From positions 1 through 64,000 of the forward strand of contig RCNN01000074.1 in assembly GCA_003667245.1 (NCBI GenBank): a stretch of DNA of 64,000 bases. The letters run 5' to 3'. The position numbers and the translations under genes were made by a program. The DNA is from Heterostelium multicystogenum (taxonomy: Eukaryota; Evosea; Eumycetozoa; Acytosteliales; Acytosteliaceae). Below the pieces are notes generated by a model. The model saw only the letters and a list, made by a program, of their open reading frames with translations. It was not told the DNA's origin and searched no databases. Each line of letters opens with the position of its first letter. Position 1 is the first letter of the stretch. This document shows, piece after piece, positions 9,930-22,316 of the stretch.

Positions 9930-12494
9930 TTAGGCTAAGTAATAGGTCATCGATTGAGATCCAATATTGACAAAGAACTGTCCAGTTTCAATGGTAATCT
10001 TGTTGTCAATTCCAATGAATGAGAACTCTCTTGGAGTCAATACAAAATCAACACGTTGTGAATCACCTGGATTCAATTCAATCTTACGGAAACCTTTTAG
10101 CATTCTAACCTCTGGAGTAACTTGGGCATATTCCTTGCTGAGGAATAACATGGCAGTTTCTTTGCCGGTCATCTTTCCAACGTTGGTGATGGTAACACTA
10201 ACACTAATGTAGTCTCCTACTTCTCCTGTGAAATTGGTTGGACCAATTCTAGTTGCGTTGCATTTGATGTTGGAATAGTTGAATTGTGTGTAACTGAGAC
10301 CAGTACCAAAATCAAAAAGTGGTGTGTGGATACCCTCCATGGAGTATTTGTAGTAGTATGGACTAATGTCACCAGTGGCAGATGGATAAGTGATTGGGAG
10401 ACGACCGGATGGGTTGATATCACCAAAAAATAATTTCGGCAATTGGTTTACCTGCCTCTGAACCTGGGAGATAAGCCATAAGGACTGCATCTACTTTGGC
10501 AACCAAAGCTGGTGGCAAGACACGTGGACGAGCTTCAATGAGAACAAGAATAACTGGTGCATTGGTGACAGATACCAATGTATCTAAAAGGATAACTTGG
10601 GCTTCATCCATAGTCAAATCATTAATATCTCCAGCACCCTCAGCTTCTGGAAGCTCACCAAGAACTACAACAATTGCATCAGATTCCATTGCAGCATTGG
10701 CTGCTTGTTCCAAAAGTGTTTGATTAATGACACCGTATTCTGTACCTTGTTCGAATACAATTTCAACATTAGTTTGATTGAGGTATTGTTGGATACCTGA
10801 CAAAAATAGTTGTTCCAAATGGGAATTCACTGTTGTACTTAGCTCCTTGCCAGTGGAATGTCCAACCACCATTTTGGTTGGGGAGCGAATCACATGATGG
10901 ACCAGTGACTAAAATCTTCTTGAGTTGACTTGGGTTCAATGGTAGGGCATTGTTAAGATTTTGGAGTAGAGTAACAGACTCGGCGACACCATTAGCGGCG
11001 ACTTCACGGTCCTCCAACTGACCAATGGATTGGATTAACTCAGGGTCAGCAACTGGATACGGATTATCAAACAAACCAGTGGCATATTTGAGGTTGAGAA
11101 TACGTCTAACAGAAGTATCAAGACGGCTCTCTGGAATACGACCATTTTCTACCATACGTCTCAATAATCTTGGGAATGAGAAATCATCAGCAACCATCGA
11201 CATATCGATACCAGCATTCAAAGCTAATTCGATGGCTTGTACCATAGTTGGGGCGATCTTGTGGAAAAAGTGAAGCTTTTCAATGTCTTGCCAATCGGAA
11301 ACAGCAATACCGTCGAATTGCAACTCTTCTCTTAAAACACCAGCAATGTATTTCTCAGAAGCATGCATTGGGATACCATTGATTTCAGCAGAGTTGACCA
11401 TTACAGTTCCAGCATAACCGTTGTTTAAGGCTTGTGCAAAAGATGGGAGGAAATAATGACGCATCATACGCTCTGGAATCCATGCGGAGGTTCTGTCCTT
11501 ACCATTGACTGGGTTGGAGTAACCAAAATAATGCTTGGCGGTACCAACTACAGATGGAGAGCTAATATTTCCAGTGAAAGGATTTAGAGATCCCTGGAGT
11601 CCCTTGACTGAAGCTTCACCCAACTGACAAGCAAGGAATGGATCCTCACTGAATGTTTCATACATACGCGACCACAATGGTTGGACACCTAGACCGAGAA
11701 CTGGTGAAAATACCCAAGGGAATCCACAGGCAGCAGAGTCTTTGGCACTGATGGTTTGTGCCTTAAAGACCAAATCTGGATTGAAAGTTGCACCCATACC
11801 GGTACCCTAAAGGTGAAATCAATATATTTAATACTCATGATTCATAGAAAGATTTCAAATACTACCTACATGTGGGAAAAGAGTAGATTTTTCAATGTAA
11901 GTACCACCATGGATACTGTCGATACCATAGATCATTGGAATTGAATTTGGTTGATTCTTTACGGTGATTCTTTGTAAAGTTGTCAAAAGATCGATCCATT
12001 GGGTGGCGTTGAGGTTAGAATATCCTTGTACAATACCACCAGTAGTTGGTGAGTTTAAAAATGATCCGATTTGGAATTCCTTTGTAATCTCATCAATGTA
12101 TGTTTCATTCAGTTGAATAGTTCCTGGATAAACCAATTTATTTACATCAATCTAATAATATTGGATATTCTATTAGTATGACAGTTGTTTCAACTACCTA
12201 ATTAAAAATTATTGTTTTACTTACTTGGGTCATTTGCCCAACTTTCTCGGCAACCGACATCTTGGACAAAAGTTTAGTAACAAAACTATCTCTTTTTTCA
12301 ATATATTGTTTTTGTTCCTCTGTTAACTTGGGCTTTGGGTACATATCAGAGATTGAGTATTTCTTTTGTCTGTAGATAGGTTCACTATCTCCATAGGTGT
12401 GTGCGTTATTAATGATATTGACTTTTTCAACTTTTGCAGCAGCAACAACTGCAATAAGTACTAAAAGTAATAATGGTGTAATTATATTCCTCAT
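9930..12494 (-). CDS. gluA: Beta-glucosidase, glycoside hydrolase family 3 (GluA-like)
   Basis: This is a secreted or lysosomal enzyme hydrolysing beta-glucosides. Exons: 12225-12494, 11870-12151, 9930-11806; introns of 73 and 63 bases, both joined in phase. The protein is about 808 residues, close to the D. discoideum enzyme. The start gives a clear signal peptide (MRNIITPLLLLVLIAVVAAA). The GH3 N-domain contains GIDSIHGG, the catalytic-Asp segment GIAVSDWQD, and then the GH3 C-domain (VLGELPEAEG, LPGSEAGKPIAE, GDINPSGRLPITYP) and a fibronectin-III-like tail. Two one-base frameshifts interrupt exon 3: an A run at 10802-10806 (one base too many, so T-I-L-S-G becomes T-I-F-V-R) and an A run at 10425-10430 in front of GDINPSGR. 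Both sit in homopolymers inside perfectly conserved sequence, so sequencing error is the likely cause. Confidence 0.9.
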
Positions 12495-12902
12495 ATTTAT
12501 ATATAAATAAATATGTTTATCTATTTGGGAAAATATAAACTAAAACTATAAACAAACAATTTACGATTCCACCAATATATTGTATCATGTTTACAAATCA
12601 ACCTCGAAATCTTTTATAGTGCCCAAATTTATTATAAAAATCACCCCCATGCCTTAATCTTTTGATACCCTTATCTAAACCCAAAAAATCATTAGATTTT
12701 TTTTGAAATTTGCAAATTCTCCACCATGGAATCAAAACATTGAATGTCATCATCTTAATATCTACAAAATTTGTAAAATTCTGATTGTTTACCAGGTGTA
12801 CTTGGACTCAAGTACAAAATGGTATGATCAAAAAGACGAAAGAAAACCCTTTTTTATAATAGAAGGATCTAACAAGGAGATGATTACATTTAGTAATTGA
12901 AT
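12495..12902. other. Intergenic DNA, possible exon relic on plus strand
   Basis: This is the gluA upstream region. A plus-strand stretch at about 12798-12900 follows a CAG acceptor-like site and reads KWYDQKDERKPFFIIEG before a TGA. No upstream exon with a start could be joined to it. Otherwise the DNA is AT-rich and featureless. Confidence 0.3.
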
Positions 12903-14230
12903 TTATTCATTATTTAATTCAAAATAATAAAAAGTGTTGGGATACGATGATTCAATATCTTTTTGTTTTTTATGATCCCTTACAATAGTGGGATCATAAA
13001 TTCTGATTGCTGAACATAAAATAGAATTCTTGATAAATTTAGATTTACAATGCATGAATCCAGAGGCGTTTGTTCCTTGATGAAACATAGAATGTTTTTT
13101 GAGACTTAATTTTAGTCGACTAATAGACTGAATGTCATAGACGATTGAATAAGTTTCATCAAATTCAGACACAATACCGAAGGTGGTCACCGAAGTATTG
13201 TTTAAGATTAAATTTCGAACCCATGAAAAATCTTTGAATTGAAATTCAGACATGATGAGATAGTTGATTTTGGAACTAGATGATGATAAAAATGATTGTA
13301 GTGCCTGTTTCATTTCTAAAGTGAAATATTTACATGGCAATTTGAGTTTAGTGATGCATTCCAGTGAGTTCAAGGATTTCCAATTGAAAAAAAAAATAAC
13401 AAAGTTGTTCTGATTTAGCAAGGACTTCGGTTGATACAATACCAAGATTTCTAAAAAGAATCATCTAAAGTTTTGACATGATGAAGATGAATTGAAGTCA
13501 ATGTGGTCACTTTCTTGAGTGATTCTAGAGATTTTCCATGATTCAGTGTAGGTTCAATGTACAGAGATTGGAGTGATTTAAAGTATGTCACAATGTTTTT
13601 GATATATTTAAGGGACAATTGTTCAGGGTAAGATCCTGAGTTTAAAATTATCAGCTTTTTCACATTGCTAAAGATCATTTGGAATATAAAATTTGAAATA
13701 TATTGATCCATAATAATTTTGAATATATTTATATTCAAAGATAACTTGTTGATTCGTTTTAAAACACAAAATGGGTTGAGAATTTTTGTTCTTAATTCTT
13801 CTATCAAGAGACCTCTTGTGAAAGAAAATGGGTCAAGATTGATGCCTATGAACAAAGAAGATATCAATTTGAATATTTCTTTTGATATTAGAGATAATGA
13901 AAGAAGCCATCCATATTTCTCCTTTCCTTCACTATATAAATAAGGATGAGTATCATACCATTTCCAAAGATATCTAATGATTCTATAGATTATAAGAGAT
14001 GGAAGTCTATAATTGATAGTTCCTTTGTGATATTGATTCATTGAGTGGTCTGTGACAAAAAGTGACTTTGCTTGATGGTATTTATCTTGATTAGAGAGAA
14101 TAAGATCCACCAACAATATTTTAGAGATTGAAGCTGAACAATTTAGATTGAATTTGTTTGTCAAAACTAATAGATCCTTCTTTAACATTCTTTTCAGACT
14201 ATCTTTGTCATAAATAATAATATCATCCAT
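12903..14230 (-). CDS. Dictyostelid F-box/LRR-like family protein
   Basis: The protein is about 440 residues over two frames. The first 50 residues (start at 14230; LKRMLKKDLLVLTNKFNLNC and on) look like a SAP-type helix-extended-loop-helix. They are followed by an F-box-like segment (LPSLIIYRIIRYLW, then WLLSLSLISKEIF) of the type seen at the head of the many FNIP/LRR-like proteins of dictyostelids. The remainder has irregular leucine-rich repeats (for example VKKLIILNSGSYPEQLSLKY). The two frames (13451-14230 and 12903-13445) are out of phase. Removing one base from the A runs at 13453-13457 and 13387-13396 joins them, so this is probably one gene. A role as a substrate adaptor for ubiquitin ligases is only inferred from the F-box-like segment. 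Confidence 0.65.
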
Positions 14231-14695
14231 TAGATATATTCTTTTGATTTAATAACCAACAAATAAATATTAACTTTGGATTGAAAGATGAAGAGAATAA
14301 ATTTGAATAAATTTAAGATTGTAAGTTAATTAACATACATCCAACAAGAACAACGACACAAGTTAACTTTATAATATTCTAATTTTTATTTTTCTAGGAA
14401 TAGGTTAATCTTGGTTGCATCACCCTATGAAACTTTCTAAAGAGGCATCAGACAAGCACTGACTGCCAATGTGTGAGTTAAACTGAATTTATTTTTGATT
14501 TCATTTGTAGTTTGCACAGCAGTTTGGGAAATGAAATGTAATAAAAAGACAATTTATTGATTACTAATAGCGTATTTAAGAGAAATATAAAAATACAATA
14601 ATCATTGGTATTGGTGTCTGATTGTCACAGAGATTCTATCATTTATATTGGTTTGGGATGATAGTGACATAGGCAATGATTAGTTCATTATAATA
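14231..14695. other. Intergenic DNA
   Basis: AT-rich DNA between the 5' end of the F-box-like gene and the 3' end of the first lectin/IPT/EGF gene. No gene or clear regulatory element was recognised. Confidence 0.5.
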
Positions 14696-17600
14696 TCAAA
14701 ATATAGAGGTCTCAACGTCTATAATTGATATGATGACTCTTGTTAGGTTTGAATTACATAATTTTATACATAATGGTGTGTTAATTGTTTGGTACATTAG
14801 ACTGATGATCTTTGCTTTTTGAGTTTGATAAATCTGTGGATTCTTGACGCATGTAAAACTCTTTTTGATGAGAATGGCTGACACTGTGATCAGCAACATT
14901 CCTCCGTCCGACCACACTGCAAACCACAATCACTGGGAGTTTCCATTGATTTTTCTTCTCTGAGCATATGTTGTCTTGGTCCGAAGTGACCAATAGGCCA
15001 AAGTTTGGATCAACAACACAATCACGATAGAAATTTGAAAATCTCAACTGCTGACAAAAGTCTGAATGACTTCTTGTCAGTGGTGTCATACAGCTGGTAG
15101 AGATTATCGGTACTGTCCAGCAGTTTGATGTTGCTCTTTGTGATTCTGTCATCGACGTACATGTATCGTGCGAAACGAGCTTGAATCACATTTCCACCCG
15201 ATTTAATTTCGACGTAGGAAGAGTCGTCACTAGTAGTGGTTGGAGTCTCGCATAGCGAATCGGATCCGACTGTGATATCGGTTGCGAAAATCATTTGAAG
15301 TGTACTGAGTTGCGATGAAAATGTCCAGTTGCTTATGTGAATTTGGAACTTGATCGAGTTGGCAGCGAGCTCAATTGATTCTCCTGCAAATTGAATAATC
15401 TTCTTCTCTTTAATGACATTGAGAAAGAGTTGGACTTGACAACTATCGTTGGCGAATGTTCCGTGGTACTGAAGGGTGTCTTCTGTTTGATTTACAACCT
15501 TCCACTTGATGTCTTCGATACTAAGAGTCTTGCGCTCAACTGTATCTTCCACCTCTCTTAGATATTTAATGTTGACGTCAAACTTCAACTTGTCAGACTC
15601 GGATAATACGACGCCACCGTTGTCAGTTGGCGTTGGTACCGGCACAGGTGTGGCTGTTTCTAGCTTCTGAGAGCAGTCTGCCAGTGTATATCCGTCAGCG
15701 CACGAGCACTGACCATTTTTGACGACATTCACCATGTCCATTACAATTGGCAGGACATTGATAGACAACAGTATAATAGAATATACTTCTGGTTGCATTG
15801 AGTTGAACATTGTTTTGTTTTGATACAATGTTGATTGGGAGAGCATCTCCTTTCTCATTGATAGTTTCGTTTAACACTATATTGCAGATGACTTGGGTAG
15901 AACTCACAAAGTAGCTTTCTAAGCAAGGTGTTTTTTCCAACGGTGATTTTAAGCTCAAGGGCAGTAAAGTATTGTCCATCGATTGTGATATTTGCTTTCA
16001 CGCCTTTATCGATACTACTGCATTTGTCAATGACTATGTTGTAGTAGAAAACAGATGGTGAAGAATACTGTTCACCAACACCAATGTAAACTTTGATGTT
16101 AGGTTGTCCAACTAGAGGAATTTTTACGACAACAGTATCAAAGGTCGCCGACAGCACTAGGGCTTGGGTTACCGGCTCAGTTTGAATTGTGATAACCGCT
16201 ACATCGGGATAAAAGTTAATTCCTTTGATGACTGCTATATCACCAACGGTGTCGATAGAGGTGATGGTTGGTGGTTGATATTGAAATCTGTACATTGTAG
16301 AGTTTACCTTGTCAATCGAAAAAGTGAATGGTATTGCTATGCCATAGCCCATGGGGAAGGCAAAAGTCAATAGGTTGGTGTTTACAATATTACTTATGTT
16401 GCAACCAGCCAAGTAGCAAGCATAGTCTCCATATATAAATCCTTTATTTACAATCTCAAGGGTTGCTAATCCACCTATAGTTGGGATCATCGGGACTGTA
16501 CCTTTGATTCCTGGTTGAGCTGTACACAAGAAACAATATATTAATATTCAACTATTTATCTCTTCAACATTTACATTGGATATAGTTTACATGGAATAAA
16601 TTCGACCAACACCGCATAAGTAGATGATTCTGAGCCTTTTACCAATGCGGTTGAATTGAGAATCATTGGTGCACTTCCAGTCTCGCTGTATGGTGGAATA
16701 GAAGGATAAGCAGTGAATCCTTTATATGGATAGTTTGAAAACTGCCATTGTTTGTTAATGTAACTCATACCCTGCGCAATTGATCTATAGTAGCTGCTTT
16801 TACTGACTATCGATGAGATATCTGTAATGAATTGTGACTGAGCCACGACAGATACAAATGAAGTACGTCCTTCTATCAAAGTAGGAGCAAATCGGACCAT
16901 ATCCGTATAGTTTGCGTTTCTGTATGAGATTTGATATGGTCTAGTATAAGGCAAAACTAGATTTAGTTAATGGAAAGGTTAGTCCAAGTGTAGAAGACTT
17001 AAATTGAGATCTTATGGATGATGTTGTAACGTACCAAATATAGGCTGATACGCTAGAAATTCAACGCTACTAACAACTACTCTGAGTGGATAGATTGTTG
17101 AATATGGCTGGATAATTTGACATCTCATTGAGTAGTGTGGCACCAACAATTGGTAGTTTAGAGCATGGCGATTGATTCTTTTGGAATTGCAAAGAAATTG
17201 ACGCTGGATTGTTTTCCAAAATTCGATCCGACCAAAGTGATCCAGGTATTGTTATAGTAAGGTGGATAGATGTATTGAATGGTCGGTGGTTTATATTGAC
17301 TGAAAGTGATCCATTTATTAGTACCATATCCAAGAGTTACCAAGAATTCTAGAATGATTTCATTGTTATCAATAATTTTGTTTAGGAATAAGTGAGCTAA
17401 TGATACATACCACCTGATCCTTCAGGTAGCGTAAATGTGATAGTCTTTGCACTTGAATTGAAGGAGGTTGGAGTATAGTTTGCAGCAATGTTTCCAATAT
17501 TCACTGTTAGATAATCAGGATTGGTAGTTACACCAGAGATAGTTACGTCACCACCCTTGGTAGGAACGAGATTGTTTACATATATTGGGCTCTCTGGATT

Positions 17601-18101
17601 TTGCTCGCAAAAAAATCGTTTTTTCAGAGTGGGATCAAGTGCTGTCATCACTGGAACGCCATTGACAAAGGAGAGATAAGCTGCTTGGCCCTTGTAGGTT
17701 GGTGACATGGTTGGTTCATCCCAATTCCAGTTGCAGAATGTCTGACATTCGTCTAACGCTGTTCGGTAGAAGTAGTATCTCGACTCAATTTGGTTCTTTA
17801 TGTTGGTTTTGTAATACCACATATCATAGTTAGTTGGTAAATCATTGAAACCACTTATCCAACCAGCAGCAGTATTATTATATGTGGCCAATATAAACTC
17901 GGCTTCGCTTCTAGTTTGTATCGTAGCCAAATATCCACCATTATTTAAACAAGTAGTTGCTGCTTCTTCATAGGTCGAGGGACCGAACTCATAAGCGTAC
18001 CAATGAGTGGTAACAGGATTCTGAGTACCTTGCTCTCTACAACATTTCTTCTACTATTAAATACTAAAAATATTACAATTAAAAATATATATGTAATTCA
18101 T
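14696..18101 (-). CDS. Cell-surface C-type-lectin/IPT/EGF transmembrane protein 1
   Basis: Reading right to left there is a short N-terminal leader (ATG near 18101, frame disturbed) and a C-type-lectin-like domain (17397-18050: YEEAATTCLNNGGYLATIQT, then Cys-rich QTFCNWNW). IPT/TIG beta-sandwich repeats follow (15855-17343; typical PPTITSIDTVGDIAVIKGINFYP), then one EGF-like module (about 15690-15760: CPANCNGHGEC, CSCADGYTLADCS). Next is a membrane-proximal domain shared with the other two paralogues (IKYLREVEDTV; FAGESIELAANSIKFQI; ARYMYVDDRITKS) and a transmembrane helix (QWKLPVIVVCSVVG, about 14890-14950). Introns interrupt near 17350-17410, 16960-17040 and 16520-16570. At least five frame breaks occur, so exact exons are uncertain. 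The architecture resembles the ComC/Tgr families used in dictyostelid adhesion and signalling; the orthology is unproven. Confidence 0.7.
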
Positions 18102-18298
18102 TATTGACTGTATTGATATTTGTAGATTTTTGCATTGATAAAAAAAAAAAGTAAAAAATACAAGGATTTGGGTGGTGTACACACGAAACCACAAAAAAAT
18201 AACTATCATCAAAACATTAAAAAAAAAAGGCTTAACCAGACCCCTATCCAATCTCAAAATTATGTTAAATAATTTTATTCTTTACAATTTATTTAATT

Positions 18299-21200
18299 TT
18301 ATGACATCAACCAATCTTCTTCCTTGTAGGATTTTTTCACTGCAAAGTAGCCAACAACTCCCAAAATTGATGCACCCACTACACTACAGACAACAATGAC
18401 TGGCAACTTCCACTTGTTGGAATCTGATTTGGCACATGGGTCTTCATCGCTTGTTAAAAGAACAGAAAAGTTTGGATCTAAAAGACATTCATCAAAATAA
18501 GGCACCTGTATTGCTGACAATATTGAGTATTGAGGTACTTTTTTCATTTTTGGCTCCACTCCAGGTGTATAGTTCGTCATTCGGCGGAAGTATAACATTC
18601 TCACTATTGGTAATTCTATTGTTTACAAAGAGATACCGTGCGAAACGTGCTTGGAAAATACTGTCACCATTTTTGATGTTGTACCATGTGTTGTTGTCAT
18701 CTTGAGTGATTGTTGGAACTCCACAAAAGTGAACCTGTCGAAGTATTGATACTTGCTTCATAGACGACCTGTAGCTTGTTCAATTGATTCTTAAAGTTCC
18801 ATTTGCTAATGGAGACCTCATATTTAAGTGAGTTGGAAGGCATTTCAATGGCTCACCTGCAAATACTACTCTCTGTTTATCTGTAATTACTCTGATTGAA
18901 ATATTGATTGTCGTTGGGTCATTGTCAAATTCACCGTAGTAGTAGTGAATGGTACTATTTTCTTTTTTAGAAGGATCATTGTTTACTCTCCAGGTTATCT
19001 TTGACATATCAAGAACTTTTACAGTTGTCGAGGCATCTGTAATTTCTCTTAAATACTTGATTCCCACATTGAACTGGACTGTTTCCTTTGATGGAAGGAT
19101 TGATGTTCCATTTGCCTGAGGTTCTGGAATTGGAACTGACTCCAGGATTTTCTTCATTGAGCAATCTTGAAGCACCCAACCATCGTCACATATACACTGT
19201 CCGTTCTCAATCACACAGGTGCCGTGCTTGCTACATTCATTCGGGCAAGAGTATTGTGTTAAGTAATAATATATTGATTTAGATGTCATGTATCCGTATA
19301 CTGTGACATTAATAGGGAGTGCATATCCATCGACCAAGTCCACTGAAATTCCAGGGAAATTGCAAATCAATGTTTATACTGTCGATTAGCTTTACATCTG
19401 TGCAGTTAATATCTCCAATAGATACCAAAGCATTGGGATCGAAGAAACCATTTCCTACAATGGTAATATTACCTCTCTCGCCCTTATAGAACTTTGGGTG
19501 ATACGAATCTATAATTGGATCTATAGGTATTTGATATTAATAAATATTTAATTATTCATTAATATTAATACTTACAAGTTTGTGGATTTCTATAATTTAT
19601 AAACACTAGAATTCAATCCATTGGCATTTACAACAATAGAATGTAAGTTGATTCCTTTTTCCATTGAGAACTTCATTGCTTTGGTATGAATCAACTATCT
19701 CGTAAGACCTTTCTGATCCATCTACATACAAATTGTTTAAACCATCTCCTGAAGATTGTCTACAAATATTGTCAAGTAACCATCGTTAATTGATGATGAT
19801 GTTGTATTATATCCAGTTATTGCTGGAGGCTCATACGAGTAACTAAAGCTGTTGGAGTATTGAAGAAGATAGATCGATAGAATAAAATTTCCAGAACCAG
19901 GTGGAATCTCTACTACAGCCTCAGTATATGTACTATAGATCAGATTAATCTTAACTTTGTTCAAATACACCTGAAAGTTTGAAGTTGGATAGAAATTTTT
20001 TCCAGAAAGAGTGATGATGGTAGGTGTCAGGGTCTTAGGCCTAATATTGGATTGATTGATGAAGGGTGCAAAGTAACTGAGTCTAACATCATGGTCAGCA
20101 GATTGACCATCAACATATAACTGTACTGGGATATTCACACCATATCCTGGTGGAAAATTTAATGACAAACTTCCATTTAGTGGGAATTGTCTGGTGATAT
20201 TAAATTTAATGACACCAGCTACTCCATATACAATACTCAGGGGGTTTCCAAAATTCTTTCCAGTTGCTGAAACGTTTCCTCCACCAGTTTCCAAAAAAAC
20301 TGATATTGCAATATCTAATGATGGAGGTGGAGCTAAAGAATATATGTACTATTATTAGTTGCTATTACTCAATCTCTCAAATTTAATAATACTATCTTAC
20401 GTTTTGAAAACTCTACCAAGAAAGAAGAATTTGTAACATCACCAATTGATTGAATTTCATTATCTTTTATATAGAATCTAGTTTCATTGTTCCATTCTAT
20501 TGGGCTGAAGTGGGACTTCCAAATGGATTTATAACTTGATTATTGTTAGAATCCAATGGTAAAACAAAAGATCCGTTTGCAAGGTACTGTAGTCCCAGTA
20601 ATACTTTTCTTGTATAAAAAGGCATTGATACTTGTAATGCATTGATATACTCCTCTTGGGTCTTAAAAGCAGAAAGAAATCCATAATTACCATCGACACT
20701 CAAGGTCTTTGCAATATCACTTGAATATTTATAATTGGTAAACTTAAAAGGTATTTGATAGATTTTAAAGGAGCTTTTTAATCCTGTTGATCATTATTAA
20801 TATTTTGAAAAGTATAATGAATCCAAGTACTTACGGAATGGTGGATTGTATATTTCTGCTATTTTAAATGTTTGATAATAAATTGAAATTGGAAAGAATT
20901 CTCCTTGTGAAATATCAAATATTATTGTACATTCAAGAGTAGTTTTGTCGATAATTGATATACACCTAAGTTGGTTTCCACTGATTTTCACGGACATTAC
21001 ACTACTCAAGTCATCTCCCAAAGTTGAATTTGCTGATCTTTGAGGAAATTGGTTGTTACTAAATAGAGCTGAGGTGGTTTGTATGAAACGATGGTTGAAA
21101 ATGTATAACTCGAATTATTATTCACGATCCCTCTTACAATGAAGTCTCCATATCCAGCTGGGATGATAACGCTAAAATTGCTTTTATCTGCACTAAAAGA

Positions 21201-21880
21201 ACCTGCTAAATTTAAAAAAACAGAGCCACCAATACTTTTGAATGCAATATCTATTATTAAAGGTATAACACCTGGGATTAATGGTGTTTTGAAAACTGCC
21301 AATTCTCCCTTGCTTCTGAATGGTGTCAACAAAGCTATTGATCCGTTATCGAACTCGCACATGAAACCATTAGAATATTTGTCCAAATAGTCAATAGCGA
21401 AATTGGTGAATCACTACCTCTGATGTCGACCTGCACACCAAAATCGTTGAGAACTTGTATACCATTTGGATTCAAATGGAATTTGAAGGGACAATACGAG
21501 TAGCATTCATCATTGTATAAGTTATAGAATAAAAAGCTACCTTCGGCAGAGCTTTTATCATACAAGATCTGGCTGTAGTTTGATCCCTGAGCATTGGGGC
21601 TACCCATACCAGATATCCAATAAGGATAATAGGAAGCATTGGTCAATTTGATAAAATTGAATTCTGTTTGAGTTGTAAATGTTGCTAAATAACCTCCGGT
21701 TTGGCCACAGTAATCTAAGGCATCTCGATATCTTAATTGTAATGAATAGTATATATAGGTATGATTATTTAATGGATTTTCAAATTTAAAGTTTTCCTGA
21801 CATTCTATAACATTGTTATATAAAAATAGTATATTTAAAAACAACAATATATATTTAAATTGATGCATTATAAATTTCAT
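18299..21880 (-). CDS. Cell-surface C-type-lectin/IPT/EGF transmembrane protein 2
   Basis: Tandem paralogue of the gene at 14696-18101, head-to-tail with a gap of about 200 bases. Start at 21880 with a signal peptide (KYILLFLNILFLYNN). A C-type-lectin-like domain follows (YRDALDYCGQTGGYLATFTT, 21400-21760), then several IPT repeats between 19400 and 21390 (for example TPTIITLSGKNFYPTSNFQV) and one EGF module (about 19150-19250: CPNECSKHGTC, CICDDGWVLQDCS). Next are the shared membrane-proximal domain (IKYLREITDAST; ARYLFVNNRITNS) and a transmembrane helix (KWKLPVIVVCSVVGASILG) with a short tail ending YKEEDWLMS. Introns near 20760-20830 and 20330-20400 are visible. Multiple one-base frame breaks occur. 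Expected to sit in the plasma membrane with a large glycosylated ectodomain (many N-x-S/T). Confidence 0.72.
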
Positions 21881-21993
21881 AAGTATATCTATAGATTTTA
21901 TTTATCAATAAAATGTTTACGATTTATACATTAAAGGGGTGTCGATGAACCAAAATAAGAAAAAACCTTCGATATTTCTAACTATTGAATTGT

Positions 21994-22108
21994 TTTTTTA
22001 GTAAAAACTTGAAATGGAAATCTTGTGAGAATAATCGTTGAGAAGACCGAGGCCCATATAATTGAAACAGGATGAAAATCATAATATTTTCAAGTTTTTA
22101 CTAAAAAA
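21994..22108. repeat. 21-bp perfect inverted repeat in intergenic DNA
   Basis: Arms 21994-22014 and 22088-22108 are exact reverse complements (21 bases) around a 73-base loop. Just beyond lies a second 8-bp inverted pair, TGGGTAGC (about 22123) and GCTACCCA (about 22210). A near-direct repeat (CATATAATTGAAACAG about 22054; CATAATATTGAAACAG about 22144) spans both. The rest of 21881-22316 holds nothing else. It could be a hairpin RNA precursor or a small inverted-repeat element. Confidence 0.6.
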
Positions 22109-22316
22109 CTAAAAATTTTTTTATTGGGTAGCTATGTGATATGCCATAATATTGAAACAGAAAATCCAAATATTTTGAAAGTCATCTCCCGCTGAGTGTC
22201 ATTAATTTCAACACAGCTGGCTACCCACGATAATTTAGAAATAATTTATAAATTATTGGAGTCATAAACCATGCCAACCAAGGGTTATAAAACATTGTAA
22301 TCGGTAGTATAGATTT

